Source: Microbulbifer sp. YPW16 (GTDB taxonomy: Bacteria; Pseudomonadota; Gammaproteobacteria; Pseudomonadales; Cellvibrionaceae). From it: a stretch of DNA of 64,000 bases. Made by a program: the position numbers and the translations under genes. Location of the stretch: NCBI RefSeq assembly GCF_021290385.1, contig NZ_CP089928.1, positions 3,057,501-3,121,500 on the forward strand, in the 5' to 3' direction. The notes beneath the pieces are model-generated. The model searched no databases, had not been told where the DNA came from, and saw nothing but the letters and a program-made list of their open reading frames with translations. The stretch's first letter is position 1, and each line of letters opens with the position of its first letter. Positions 1 through 9,492 of this stretch are shown piece after piece.

Positions 1-2199
<2,199 letters not shown>

Positions 2200-2397
2200 A
2201 CAACAGAGATGGTTACTGACGATTGGCGCAAGCCGATGGACTGTGAGCAAGAGACATACGACTTGCGGTGTATTACTACAGAATGTTTCACCGACTTATT
2301 TGGGGTTACCGTTGATCGGAAGATCATGCAAACGGCGGTAACAGGTAGCGCAGGGCACAGAAACAGCCCGTAAGACCGACACCAACCCAAGCCAGTT

Positions 2398-2516
2398 TGC
2401 CTGACGACCATAGAGTTGTGGAACCACCTGATCCCTTGCCGAACTCAGAAGTGAAACGCAACATCGCCGATGGTAGTGTGGTGATTCGCCATGTGAGAGT
2501 AGGTCATCGTCAGGCT
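2398..2516 (+). rRNA. rrf: 5S ribosomal RNA
   Basis: The conserved core CCGAACTCAGAAGTGAAACG is present. The two ends, TGCCTGACGA and CGTCAGGC, pair as the terminal helix. The length of about 119 nt and the position after 23S are normal. Ends are accurate to one or two bases. Confidence 0.97.
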
Positions 2517-2527
2517 TCAATTGCAAA

Positions 2528-2561
2528 AGCCCTGATCGCTAACGCGGTCAGGGCTTTTTTT
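2528..2561 (+). terminator. Rho-independent terminator of the rRNA operon
   Basis: A 12-bp stem (agccctgatcgc / gcggtcagggct, one G-U pair) has a 4-nt loop and a run of T. It lies 12 bp after the 5S end. Confidence 0.93.
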
Positions 2562-2666
2562 ATGCCTGCCGATGACCTACGGTCAGGTGATGGCGCACAT
2601 CCCTGTATGCCACCATTCGGGCGACCTAAAGGTCGTGCTAATTTGCGTGGGCAAGTTGGTCAGGCT

Positions 2667-2716
2667 TCTAAATCAAAAAAGGGTCACCCAAACGGGTGGC
2701 CCTTTTTTGATTTAGA
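2667..2716. terminator. Long symmetrical, bidirectional terminator
   Basis: An almost perfect inverted repeat with arms of about 23 nt around a 4-nt loop. A G+C core (gggtcaccc / gggtggccc, one wobble) is flanked by A6 and T6 and then by tctaaatc / gatttaga. The A and T runs on both sides let it stop transcription in either direction. It is a second barrier behind the rRNA operon. Confidence 0.9.
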
Positions 2717-2869
2717 ATTCCAACCGATGAATTAGCGCCCGGCCAAGGAATCCGGGCCGGGGCCTGATCGAACATACTGTCGCCGCGCCGTGAACGGCGA
2801 CTCAAAGACTTTTGCCTGTACATACACACGTCTTTTCAAAGGCTCTGTCGCCATCATGTCCGGCCCCTT

Positions 2870-2878
2870 TTATTCACA
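2870..2878 (+). promoter_or_regulatory. DnaA box, exact consensus
   Basis: TTATTCACA, an exact match to TTATNCACA. First of the cluster after the rRNA operon. Confidence 0.7.
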
Positions 2879-3115
2879 GCGCCCGCTGATGAATGGTGAT
2901 TCCCGGGCAGTCCTGTCTGCACCGGCCTTTACCCGCCAGGTCTTCTCCAGGATAACAAGCACCGGATTTCCCCCCATCATGGTTAACGCACCAGGCTGAC
3001 AGGAATCGACTGGTGTGGGTAGATGAAAGAAGTGCCAGCAGGGCCGCGCAAGGTGATTATTTATACGCCTGCAATTTGCGACGCAGACGCTACGCTCGGG
3101 ACCTATATCCCATGG

Positions 3116-3124
3116 TTATGCACA
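3116..3124 (+). promoter_or_regulatory. DnaA box, exact consensus
   Basis: TTATGCACA, exact match. It is followed by the repeated segment that also occurs after the boxes at 3589 and 3738. Confidence 0.72.
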
Positions 3125-3320
3125 GCTCTATCCATGTTTTCTGTTAGTAACAGGGTGGCAAACAGTTTGTCACCTGGCTGGGTAGAGGGCATTCCCTGTG
3201 CATATTTCACCAGTGGCGCTGCTGGTAGGAGCTTACAGTGAGCCTCAGTTACCGCTGGGCGGATGGGGCAGGCCTGGGAATCGCGGGTGTAGTTGCGCCA
3301 GTGCTCGTTCGGCCCCGGAT

Positions 3321-3329
3321 TGTGCATAA
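3321..3329 (-). promoter_or_regulatory. DnaA box, exact consensus, reversed
   Basis: TGTGCATAA on the plus strand, the reverse complement of TTATGCACA. Confidence 0.72.
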
Positions 3330-3737
3330 CGCCTCGATAGTTGTATCTCACGCCCTGTGACTTTCCGTTTTCTCCAGGGTAGTGACTGGAGCGCGGTATG
3401 GGATGACGATCGAGGCTACATCTCCGTCGGCGGTTCGCGACTGTTCAATTTCCAGCGACATGATTCGTGGCGCCAAAGAGCGCGGGATACATTGTGCCGG
3501 CTGCCGCATCACAGGTTCGGCACGATTGATTTTTGCACGTAGTTGAGCTCGCGCCGTAGAGAGCCGCCCAGAGCGCTGTATCCCCACACTATTCACAGCT
3601 TTGTCCAGATTTTCTGTGTATGAAGCGGCACCGGCCGCTGTCATAGAGAGGGCCGAACTTACTGTTTTTTCGGTTGTTTTTTTGAGCGCCGGGGACGGAG
3701 TGGCAGGATGGCTGGGTCAGAGGCGGTATTCCAGTGA

Positions 3738-3746
3738 TTATCCACA
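3738..3746 (+). promoter_or_regulatory. DnaA box, exact high-affinity form
   Basis: TTATCCACA, the strongest E. coli DnaA box type. Weaker matches follow at 3764 (reversed, two mismatches) and 3827 (reversed, one mismatch). Confidence 0.75.
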
Positions 3747-3928
3747 GCGTTTTCCAGAGAACCTGTGAACAGGCGATAACAGCCGCGCTTTCCACAGATG
3801 GAGCGGCTGCTTACCCTCGTAAAATATGTGAACAAAATGTCCGGGGGAGGGGCAGACGCTGGGATATGCAGGGCGGCCTTCATGTCAACGACCAGTCTCT
3901 GGTCATGGATAACGCTGCCCTGGCCTTT

Positions 3929-5047
3929 TCAGGAATCCTTGAGGCCGAATTCCCTCAGGATCTCCCGACGGGTCCACAGTGACCAGTCTGTCGGTGGCTC
4001 AGCGGTACTGGCCCCATCGGGCAGGATACCGCGGTGCTGGCCCGGCCAGGCCAGTACAGCCGGCGCGCGCCCGGATTCGAACTGATAGAAGAGTTCAGGC
4101 GCCGGTAGCAATTTCTCCAGGCCCCGGAGCAGGGGGAGCCAGGTGAGGGGGAGAATTGCCTCGGCCAGTTTCCAGGAGTTTTCCATTTTGCCGCGGTAGG
4201 TTGCCGCGAAATAGTCAAAGCGAAGACGTGCTGCAGTAAGTGCCACTTCCTCGTCGATATGGAGGCAACCCCGGGTTTGCCGGACTGCACAGGGGATGCA
4301 GATACCAGCGGGGAGGGAATGCTGGTTGCCAATGCTCCCAGGCAGGCGCCAGCCTGCCTGGTCTGATGCACAACCGCAGCCAGGACAGGCTTCAATTCCC
4401 TTTTCCTCTTTCTCTTCTGTCACCAGTGATGATTCATCGGCGGGAGAAGGGGCCTCACCGGGTTGCCAGAAGGTATATCCAGTATCGAAATACTGGTGTG
4501 AGAAGCGCTGTACATGCCCGACAAAGTCGAATGCCTGCTGGATCTGCTGCCGCTCCCGGGAGTCGGCGCGGCGGTAATCGTCATGGTTCAGGGTCGTGAG
4601 GCAGGACTGGCAGAGAGTCAGCGGGCTGTCTGCAAACGACGATCGCATCATTTCCAGGTCTGTGCCTATCCAGGCGCTGCGTTCACCGGAATCCAGGGCG
4701 CCGCAGCACGGCAGCAGATGCACCCGCTGCCAGAACTCCCGCCGTCGGTCCGCGTCCTCTACCTCCGGCACCTCAACCCCAAACACCATTACCGGGTGTC
4801 GCCGATAGGTCCAGCCAACCGGTGTGGGCTCCAGGGAACTGAGTGATACCTGCATCCCCTCGTTTAACTGTATCTCTATCGCCTCTGCTGTGGGTGCTCC
4901 CTGGCTGGTTGGCGCATCCGGTGGCGTTGCCGCTGTTTCCGGTCCTGGCTGCAGCGATGGCCCGGGGCGCGGGGCGTCGGGATCGCCGTTATCGGCAAGG
5001 ACCTGCCTGCTGGCGTGGCGAAGGCTGGCCAGAGCCTGTTTCCACAT
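3929..5047 (-). CDS. Cysteine-rich protein of unknown function, last gene of the bactofilin-motor cluster
   Basis: I do not recognise this 372-residue protein. Residues 1-60 are a Pro/Ala/Gln-rich, probably disordered head. Cysteines occur in metal-site style pairs: C114-C115 with C146xxC149, and C221xxC224xC226 with C250xxC253 and C261. This suggests two zinc-binding knuckles, but no nuclease or helicase motif is seen. There is no signal peptide and no membrane segment, so it is probably cytoplasmic. The ATG at 5047 is chosen because it lies 5 bp after the stop of the MotB-like gene; an upstream extension would run into that gene. Its position after a ZorAB-like pair is where Zorya systems carry effector genes, but it does not look like ZorC, ZorD or ZorE. 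Function is open. Confidence 0.8.
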   Translation of the reverse strand: MWKQALASLRHASRQVLADNGDPDAPRPGPSLQPGPETAATPPDAPTSQGAPTAEAIEIQLNEGMQVSLSSLEPTPVGWTYRRHPVMVFGVEVPEVEDADRRREFWQRVHLLPCCGALDSGERSAWIGTDLEMMRSSFADSPLTLCQSCLTTLNHDDYRRADSRERQQIQQAFDFVGHVQRFSHQYFDTGYTFWQPGEAPSPADESSLVTEEKEEKGIEACPGCGCASDQAGWRLPGSIGNQHSLPAGICIPCAVRQTRGCLHIDEEVALTAARLRFDYFAATYRGKMENSWKLAEAILPLTWLPLLRGLEKLLPAPELFYQFESGRAPAVLAWPGQHRGILPDGASTAEPPTDWSLWTRREILREFGLKDS

Positions 5048-5052
5048 GGCCA

Positions 5053-5757
5053 CTACAGCGCCTCCTCGAGTATCTGGTGGATATGTGCCTCTGAATCCGT
5101 GATCACCCGGAAGGCCACACGGCGGGATTTCTCCGCATCCTCGCTGCCATCGGTATGCAGTACCGGCCTGGCCGAGGAGTAGCCTACCGCAGCCACGAGG
5201 GATTGCATGGTGGCTGCCTCGGCGGCGGGCACCAGGGTGTGTACAAAGCGCAGGACTGCGCGGGAGCGTTCCTGTGACAGGGCAAGGTTTTTGAAATAAT
5301 TGGCCTGCGGGCCGACATCGCCGCCCCATTCGGAGCTTGTATGGCCCTCAATATGGATGGCGCTGATTGAGTCCATGTACGGCTTCAGCGCGCGTATATA
5401 GCGTGGGAAAAAAGATCGCATGACCTCGGTGGCAGTACGATTCATTTCCGCGGCCCCGGCCTGGAACATCGCATCGGAATTGTTGAAGGCGATAGCCAGC
5501 TTTTCCTTGTCGATGGTCGCACCCCAGCGGGGCAGGTCATTCCTGAACTCATCGCGCAACGCCTGGTAAATGGCCAGCTGGTTGTCGCGATAATCCTCGG
5601 CCAGTGCGCGAATTTTTTCGCGCTCTTCCATCACCGAGCGCATCATCACTACGGCAATACACAGGAATACCATCATCAATCCTGCCATCAGGTCGGACAG
5701 GCTGACCCACTCCGAATCTTCGCTGGTGGCCTGGAGCCCGGGCTGCTCAGGACGCAT
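5053..5757 (-). CDS. MotB/ZorB-like OmpA-domain protein
   Basis: A 234-residue inner-membrane protein. It has a short N-terminal tail, one membrane helix (about 19-40) that starts with SLSDLMAGLMM, a charged linker, and an OmpA-like peptidoglycan-binding domain (about 85-220, with IHIEGHT and LALSQERSRAVLRFV). Asp22 at the start of the helix matches the ion-carrying Asp of MotB/ZorB proteins. It should pair with the channel subunit encoded just upstream and anchor the complex to the cell wall. I chose the ATG at 5757 because AGGA lies 8 nt before it; the ATG at 5766 has its purine-rich site directly abutting. The gene overlaps the end of the MotA-like gene by 11 bp, which implies coupled translation. 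A flagellar role is unlikely because no flagellar genes are near. Confidence 0.88.
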   Translation of the reverse strand: MRPEQPGLQATSEDSEWVSLSDLMAGLMMVFLCIAVVMMRSVMEEREKIRALAEDYRDNQLAIYQALRDEFRNDLPRWGATIDKEKLAIAFNNSDAMFQAGAAEMNRTATEVMRSFFPRYIRALKPYMDSISAIHIEGHTSSEWGGDVGPQANYFKNLALSQERSRAVLRFVHTLVPAAEAATMQSLVAAVGYSSARPVLHTDGSEDAEKSRRVAFRVITDSEAHIHQILEEAL

Positions 5758-7078
5758 GCTCGACATCCTGCTGTGGTGTCATTTCAATGACCCTCTGCAT
5801 CTGGGCTACAAGCTGGCGGTAGTCCCGGGTGAACTGGCCACTGATGGTTGCCAGTGCCTCGCCCATGCCGGTAAATACCAGGTCGAGCTCTTCGGAAACC
5901 TTGCGATCGATATTTTCATACTGGTGGCGCAAGGCGATATCGGTGTTCTGCAGATCGGTACGGATGATCTGCGTGAGCGCATCGAGCATCTCGCGATGAG
6001 TGCTGGCCATCCCCTGGGCAAGTTCCCGCATGGCGGTGCGGTGCATAACGCTGCTTTCCTCGACAAGCTGCTGGAGCCTTTGCGGCTCGAGCAGGGACAG
6101 TCGCTCCAGCAGCCCGGACAACTTGCTGTAATGTTCTTCGACCTGGCTGGACTGGGTGCTGATAAGCTTGTGTGAATGCTCGACATTCTCCGCGATTTCC
6201 CGCTGGGAGCTGGCCAGCTGCTGGCCCAGACCCTCCAGGCGGGGCTGGATCTCCGGGACCATTTCCGCCAGCGCATGGGAGGCTTTTTGCTGCGCCGCCA
6301 GCAGGTTATTGGTCTGTTCGAGTTGGGCCTGTTGCCGCTCGATCAGTTCGCTGAGCCCGGCGCCCAGTTGTGGCAGGGCGGCAATCCTGTCATGCAGAGC
6401 GACCAGCTTTTCCTGTTCATCTGCCAGCCGGGCAAGCTGCTGTCCGCAGCGTTCACTCCAGTCATTGACCTGTTCACCATGATCCCGGTACTGCTGCGCC
6501 AGGCTTTCAAGTGCCGGTAGCAGGTCCCCGAGCCGGTCGGAGAAACGATTCAGGTTGTCGCCGAACTGGTGTGTGAGCCGCTCATTAAAATGCGCCACAA
6601 TGGTTTCCAGCTGGCCGGTCATGGTGGTGCTGGCACTGCGGGCAAGGCTATCGAGGCTCTGGTGCAGTTCCCCGCGCAGGGCAACCAGGTTTTCATTGAG
6701 GTCCGCGATCCCCACCGTGGCGGGGCGCTGCTTGCCGGGTATGCGGATCATGCGCGTGATGACCCTGATCAGCAGGGAGAGGGACAACCCGACCACGCTG
6801 GTGATAAACGCCGTCTTCAAGCCGTCCATCAGGATCGCAATGCTGTTGTCGATGTCGTCCAGGGAAAAATCGAACAGACCGATGATAATGCCGAAAAATG
6901 TCCCGAGAATACCCAGTGAGGTCATTATCCCCGGCGAGTGCTCGACAAATTCCGGCGCAGCGCCAGTAATCCGGAAGACCAGTGCAAGCGCGGTCAGTGC
7001 CAGCATCAGGATGATAAACACCTCGGTCACCTGTGCGGGCGTCATCAGGGAAAAGAAGTGTTGCAGTAACTCAGACAT
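5747..7078 (-). CDS. MotA/TolQ/ExbB (ZorA-like) proton-channel subunit with long helical tail
   Basis: A 443-residue protein. Three membrane helices are visible at about 17-37, 51-70 and 88-106. The second and third carry the family core (SLGILGTFFGIIIGL and GLKTAFITSVVGLSLSLL). The rest, about 330 residues, is Gln/Glu/Leu-rich and predicted coiled coil, unlike TolQ/ExbB (about 230 residues) and like ZorA of Zorya defence systems, whose tail extends into the cytoplasm. It presumably forms a peptidoglycan-anchored, ion-driven rotary complex with the next gene. The start codon overlaps the stop of the methyltransferase-like gene by 8 bp. The channel-family call is firm; assignment to an anti-phage function is inference. 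Confidence 0.88.
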   Translation of the reverse strand: MSELLQHFFSLMTPAQVTEVFIILMLALTALALVFRITGAAPEFVEHSPGIMTSLGILGTFFGIIIGLFDFSLDDIDNSIAILMDGLKTAFITSVVGLSLSLLIRVITRMIRIPGKQRPATVGIADLNENLVALRGELHQSLDSLARSASTTMTGQLETIVAHFNERLTHQFGDNLNRFSDRLGDLLPALESLAQQYRDHGEQVNDWSERCGQQLARLADEQEKLVALHDRIAALPQLGAGLSELIERQQAQLEQTNNLLAAQQKASHALAEMVPEIQPRLEGLGQQLASSQREIAENVEHSHKLISTQSSQVEEHYSKLSGLLERLSLLEPQRLQQLVEESSVMHRTAMRELAQGMASTHREMLDALTQIIRTDLQNTDIALRHQYENIDRKVSEELDLVFTGMGEALATISGQFTRDYRQLVAQMQRVIEMTPQQDVEHAS

Positions 7079-8303
7079 GATTGTGGCCAGCTGTTTTCTG
7101 TAATGTCAGTTCGTGAAAAAGCGTCCCGCAGGGAAGTTTACCGTGTCCCTGGGCAACCAGGCTCAGGTAGGGCAGGGCGCGCATGACCTCGGTAATACTG
7201 TTGAAGTTCCGTGGGCGGTCGCCATGGGCGGGGATATGGATCTTGGTTGAGCCGTCGGACTGGATCTCGAAAATACCCGGGCGTGAGGGCAGGGCAGAGT
7301 GTTTTAACACCACCAGGTGTAGCAGGCCCCGGGGACGCAGGTTATTGACCAGTAAGTGACTCAGTAGTGACACTTCTGCCGGGGTGAAAAAGTTGATCAG
7401 GTCCCACAGGAGTATTGCGTCGAGACCCTGCTCGGGTAATACCTGGCGTAGGGCGGACTGGGCCGCTTCCGAAAAGGGGGTGCCGCGATCCAGTTGCCAG
7501 CGTATCTGGGTATACAGGTCCTGGACGAAAAGCTCACCCACCTGCTTCTGCAGCCCATCGATATTGCGACCGGTTCTCGGGCCGCAATCGAGGACCGTAC
7601 TGACCGGAGACTTGCGTGCTTTTTCCAGCACCTCTGACAAACCGGGCAGCCGAATGGCGTCCACCGGTCGCTGGTTGAAATAGGAGCTGACATCGCTGGC
7701 TCCACCCGAGCGGATACGAGCCTGTGGCCTGGAATTACCATATTCCAGCATATGCTCAATCATATCCTTGCGCATGCCTTCCCGCTGCAGGGTAGAGTTG
7801 CGCAGGGTGAAAGAACCCATAACCTGCATCAGGGACAGGGTCGAATAGCGGTAAGCCGGCAGGTCGGGCAGGTTTGCATCGAAGCCGGTCTCGAAGGTGA
7901 AGTTTCCCACGTGGCGAAAGCTGGCGGGTTTTTCCGGCAGTGTCTTGCCGGTATACATCATCGTATGAAAAATGGTCCCCGGCTTCAGGTTCGGCTCCAG
8001 TAGCTTGAGCAGGTAGCGCAGTAGTTCCGGGGGAAGGAAGTTGAGCAGGTCCCAGCAGAGGACAACGTCCAGCTTTACCCGCTCGGGCTTGGGGACCAGG
8101 TGATCGGCGAGTGCTTCCCTGTGTTCCAGTCCGTTACCGTGCTCCGTAAAGAACTCGATCAGGTCCTCGATATAGCAAGGGCAGTTAAGTTGCAGGAATG
8201 CGTCTGTGGTTCCCGAGGACAATGGTCCCAGGTCGAGAATACGACAGCCGGGCTGGACAATTTCTTCAATAAGAGCTGCCAACCCGAATGAGTGATGCTG
8301 CAT
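7071..8303 (-). CDS. Protein with two tandem methyltransferase-like domains
   Basis: A 410-residue protein built from two related halves. Residues 21-31 (RILDLGPLSSG) and 237-245 (VLDCGPRTG) resemble methyltransferase motif I. Residues 79-113 and 295-329 align as LDxxLxWDLxNFxxPxE...LL...NLxPxG..H. The middle of the protein has SYFNQRP before the second half. Both motif I copies deviate from GxGxG, so SAM binding and catalysis are uncertain, and one or both halves may be structural. No membrane segment. Start ATG at 8303 has AGGACC upstream. It overlaps the MotA-like gene and follows bactofilin. The target, if any, is unknown. Confidence 0.75.
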   Translation of the reverse strand: MQHHSFGLAALIEEIVQPGCRILDLGPLSSGTTDAFLQLNCPCYIEDLIEFFTEHGNGLEHREALADHLVPKPERVKLDVVLCWDLLNFLPPELLRYLLKLLEPNLKPGTIFHTMMYTGKTLPEKPASFRHVGNFTFETGFDANLPDLPAYRYSTLSLMQVMGSFTLRNSTLQREGMRKDMIEHMLEYGNSRPQARIRSGGASDVSSYFNQRPVDAIRLPGLSEVLEKARKSPVSTVLDCGPRTGRNIDGLQKQVGELFVQDLYTQIRWQLDRGTPFSEAAQSALRQVLPEQGLDAILLWDLINFFTPAEVSLLSHLLVNNLRPRGLLHLVVLKHSALPSRPGIFEIQSDGSTKIHIPAHGDRPRNFNSITEVMRALPYLSLVAQGHGKLPCGTLFHELTLQKTAGHNHV

Positions 8304-8319
8304 ATGGCAGGTCCTGCGT

Positions 8320-8364
8320 GGTCACGACAAAATCGCGCGCTAGTGTACGGATTTTGTCGTGACC
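8320..8364. repeat. Perfect 15-bp inverted repeat between bactofilin and the next gene
   Basis: ggtcacgacaaaatc (8320-8334) and gattttgtcgtgacc (8350-8364) are exact reverse complements separated by 15 nt. It lies in the 80-bp gap between two cluster genes. No T run follows on the minus strand, so it is not a classical terminator. It may be an RNA processing or stability hairpin, or an operator. Confidence 0.85.
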
Positions 8365-8383
8365 TGCTGTTAACCAGTTGAGG

Positions 8384-9025
8384 TTATTCCTCTTTTTCTT
8401 TCTGGTCGTCTTTTTTCTTGTCTTCCTTGGCGCCTGCCTTGGGTTGGGTGAAACTCGGGGTTTCCGGGATTTTGCTGTCGAAAGCCGAGCCGGATTTCTT
8501 ACCTGATGCCTGCTTTGCAGCTTCCGCCGGCGGCAGGTTGGGGTGTACGAGCTTTTCCTTGAATTCCTTGTGACGCTCCTTCATCTCGGAATCCGTATCG
8601 ACCATATCCATGGAGCCGCGGAACTTACCGCCATCGTCCAGCTTGATGCGGGGGGCGATCAGGTTGCCTTTCACTGCCGCGGTACGGCGGATCTCGATCA
8701 GTTCATCAGCCAGGGCATCGCCGGTCAGCTGCCCCTCCACCACGATGTTCTTGGCATGGATATTGGCGTTGAGTTCGCCGCCCGCGCCCACAGAAAGGTC
8801 GTGCCCTTCCATGATCACGGTTCCCTCGATGGTGCCTTCGATATGCAGGTTTTCTGTGCCGACCAGTTCGCCGCGGAACTTGATGTTCTTGCCGATTACC
8901 GACTGTTCCTTTTCGGTTGCGGCAGCACTGCCGTAGCCACCACTGGCCTTGGGTTGTTCAATGATCCCGTCCATAAAGGACTTGGCGTTCTCGTCTTTGT
9001 TCTCGAGGATATCGTCGATAGCCAT
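8384..9025 (-). CDS. Bactofilin (polymer-forming cytoskeletal protein)
   Basis: A 213-residue protein. The core (about 45-140) is the bactofilin beta-helix: short repeats such as GELVGTENLHIEGTIEG, LSVGAGGELNANIHAKNIVV and GQLTGDALADELIEIR. The flanks are charged and disordered, ending in a Lys/Asp/Glu-rich tail. Bactofilins polymerise without nucleotide and often recruit cell-wall enzymes or other complexes to set places in the cell. The ATG at 9025 has a strong GGAGG site. It is the first gene of the five-gene minus-strand cluster, which suggests that it scaffolds the motor pair. An 80-bp gap with a hairpin follows, so it may be expressed at a higher level than the rest. Confidence 0.93.
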   Translation of the reverse strand: MAIDDILENKDENAKSFMDGIIEQPKASGGYGSAAATEKEQSVIGKNIKFRGELVGTENLHIEGTIEGTVIMEGHDLSVGAGGELNANIHAKNIVVEGQLTGDALADELIEIRRTAAVKGNLIAPRIKLDDGGKFRGSMDMVDTDSEMKERHKEFKEKLVHPNLPPAEAAKQASGKKSGSAFDSKIPETPSFTQPKAGAKEDKKKDDQKEKEE

Positions 9026-9492
9026 GCTTGTTTCCTCCGCCTTATGCAGCTGGCATGGGCCCGTGCGGGAGCACGGGAGGGCTGGGGTTGGATATGTGCC
9101 CGGTTGTGGTGGGCTTTATTTTCAGGGCAGCGTCATGTCTGCCGGTACCACGCTGGAGGCCGGTGAACTGGGGAACACTGCGTGGGAAATACTAAAGTTG
9201 AATTAGCCGCCGAGCCAGAAAAAATTACAACCTGGTTCTCAATTCTGGAACTCAGTGGGAACAATTTAATTTTTTTACATGACAAAGGTGTCTCAGGGGG
9301 AATTTAAGTCGATAGTGCGGTGCAGCGTGGGCGCTCTGCCCGCGCCTGGACACCGGGTGCGCTGTGGGCAGGACAAGGACTGGCCGCTGACCAGTTGGTG
9401 AGTGGTCACCATGGCGGGGGCCCTGGCCAGGCTTGCCCGCCCTGGTCGCTTACTGCAGAATCGGCCGCCCATTTACCAAGGTTTGTAGAGCA
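9026..9492. other. 467-bp divergent intergenic region
   Basis: It lies between bactofilin (minus) and the aldo/keto reductase (plus). An AT-rich stretch at about 9195-9310 probably holds the bactofilin promoter, but no hexamer pair is convincing enough to name. No gene is seen. Confidence 0.5.

Larger units (their letters stand above)
2717..3928. other. Gene-free 1.2-kb region with a DnaA-box cluster
   Basis: No reading frame here has a plausible ribosome binding site, family motif or length. The region holds four exact TTATNCACA DnaA boxes (2870, 3116, 3321 reversed, 3738) and four with one mismatch: 3197-3205 reversed, 3589-3597, 3615-3623 reversed and 3827-3835 reversed. Chance alone predicts about 0.03 exact matches in a segment this size on both strands (1 in 65536 per position). 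Three of the boxes start a related segment, CACAGC then TCCA then TTTTCTGT or similar (3121, 3594, 3743), so the boxes sit in degenerate repeats. This resembles datA/DARS-type loci or part of an origin. dnaA, gidA and rpmH are not nearby, so I do not call it oriC. Confidence 0.7.

Noticed and set aside
2397..2735. A 112-codon plus-strand frame over the 5S rRNA
   Set aside because: It lies on the 5S gene and its terminators.
3348..3883. Small minus-strand frames in the DnaA-box region that share the peptide pattern ENxDxAVxN
   Set aside because: The shared peptides are translations of the repeated DnaA-box modules. The frames have no good start sites and do not continue into conserved protein.
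2717..3928. Calling the DnaA-box cluster oriC
   Set aside because: No dnaA, rpmH, gidA or mioC is near and no clear AT-rich unwinding element with 13-mers was seen.
3929..9025. Calling the cluster a complete Zorya type I, II or III system
   Set aside because: Only ZorA- and ZorB-like proteins are seen. No SWI2/SNF2-type helicase or nuclease (ZorD), ZorC or HNH ZorE could be recognised.
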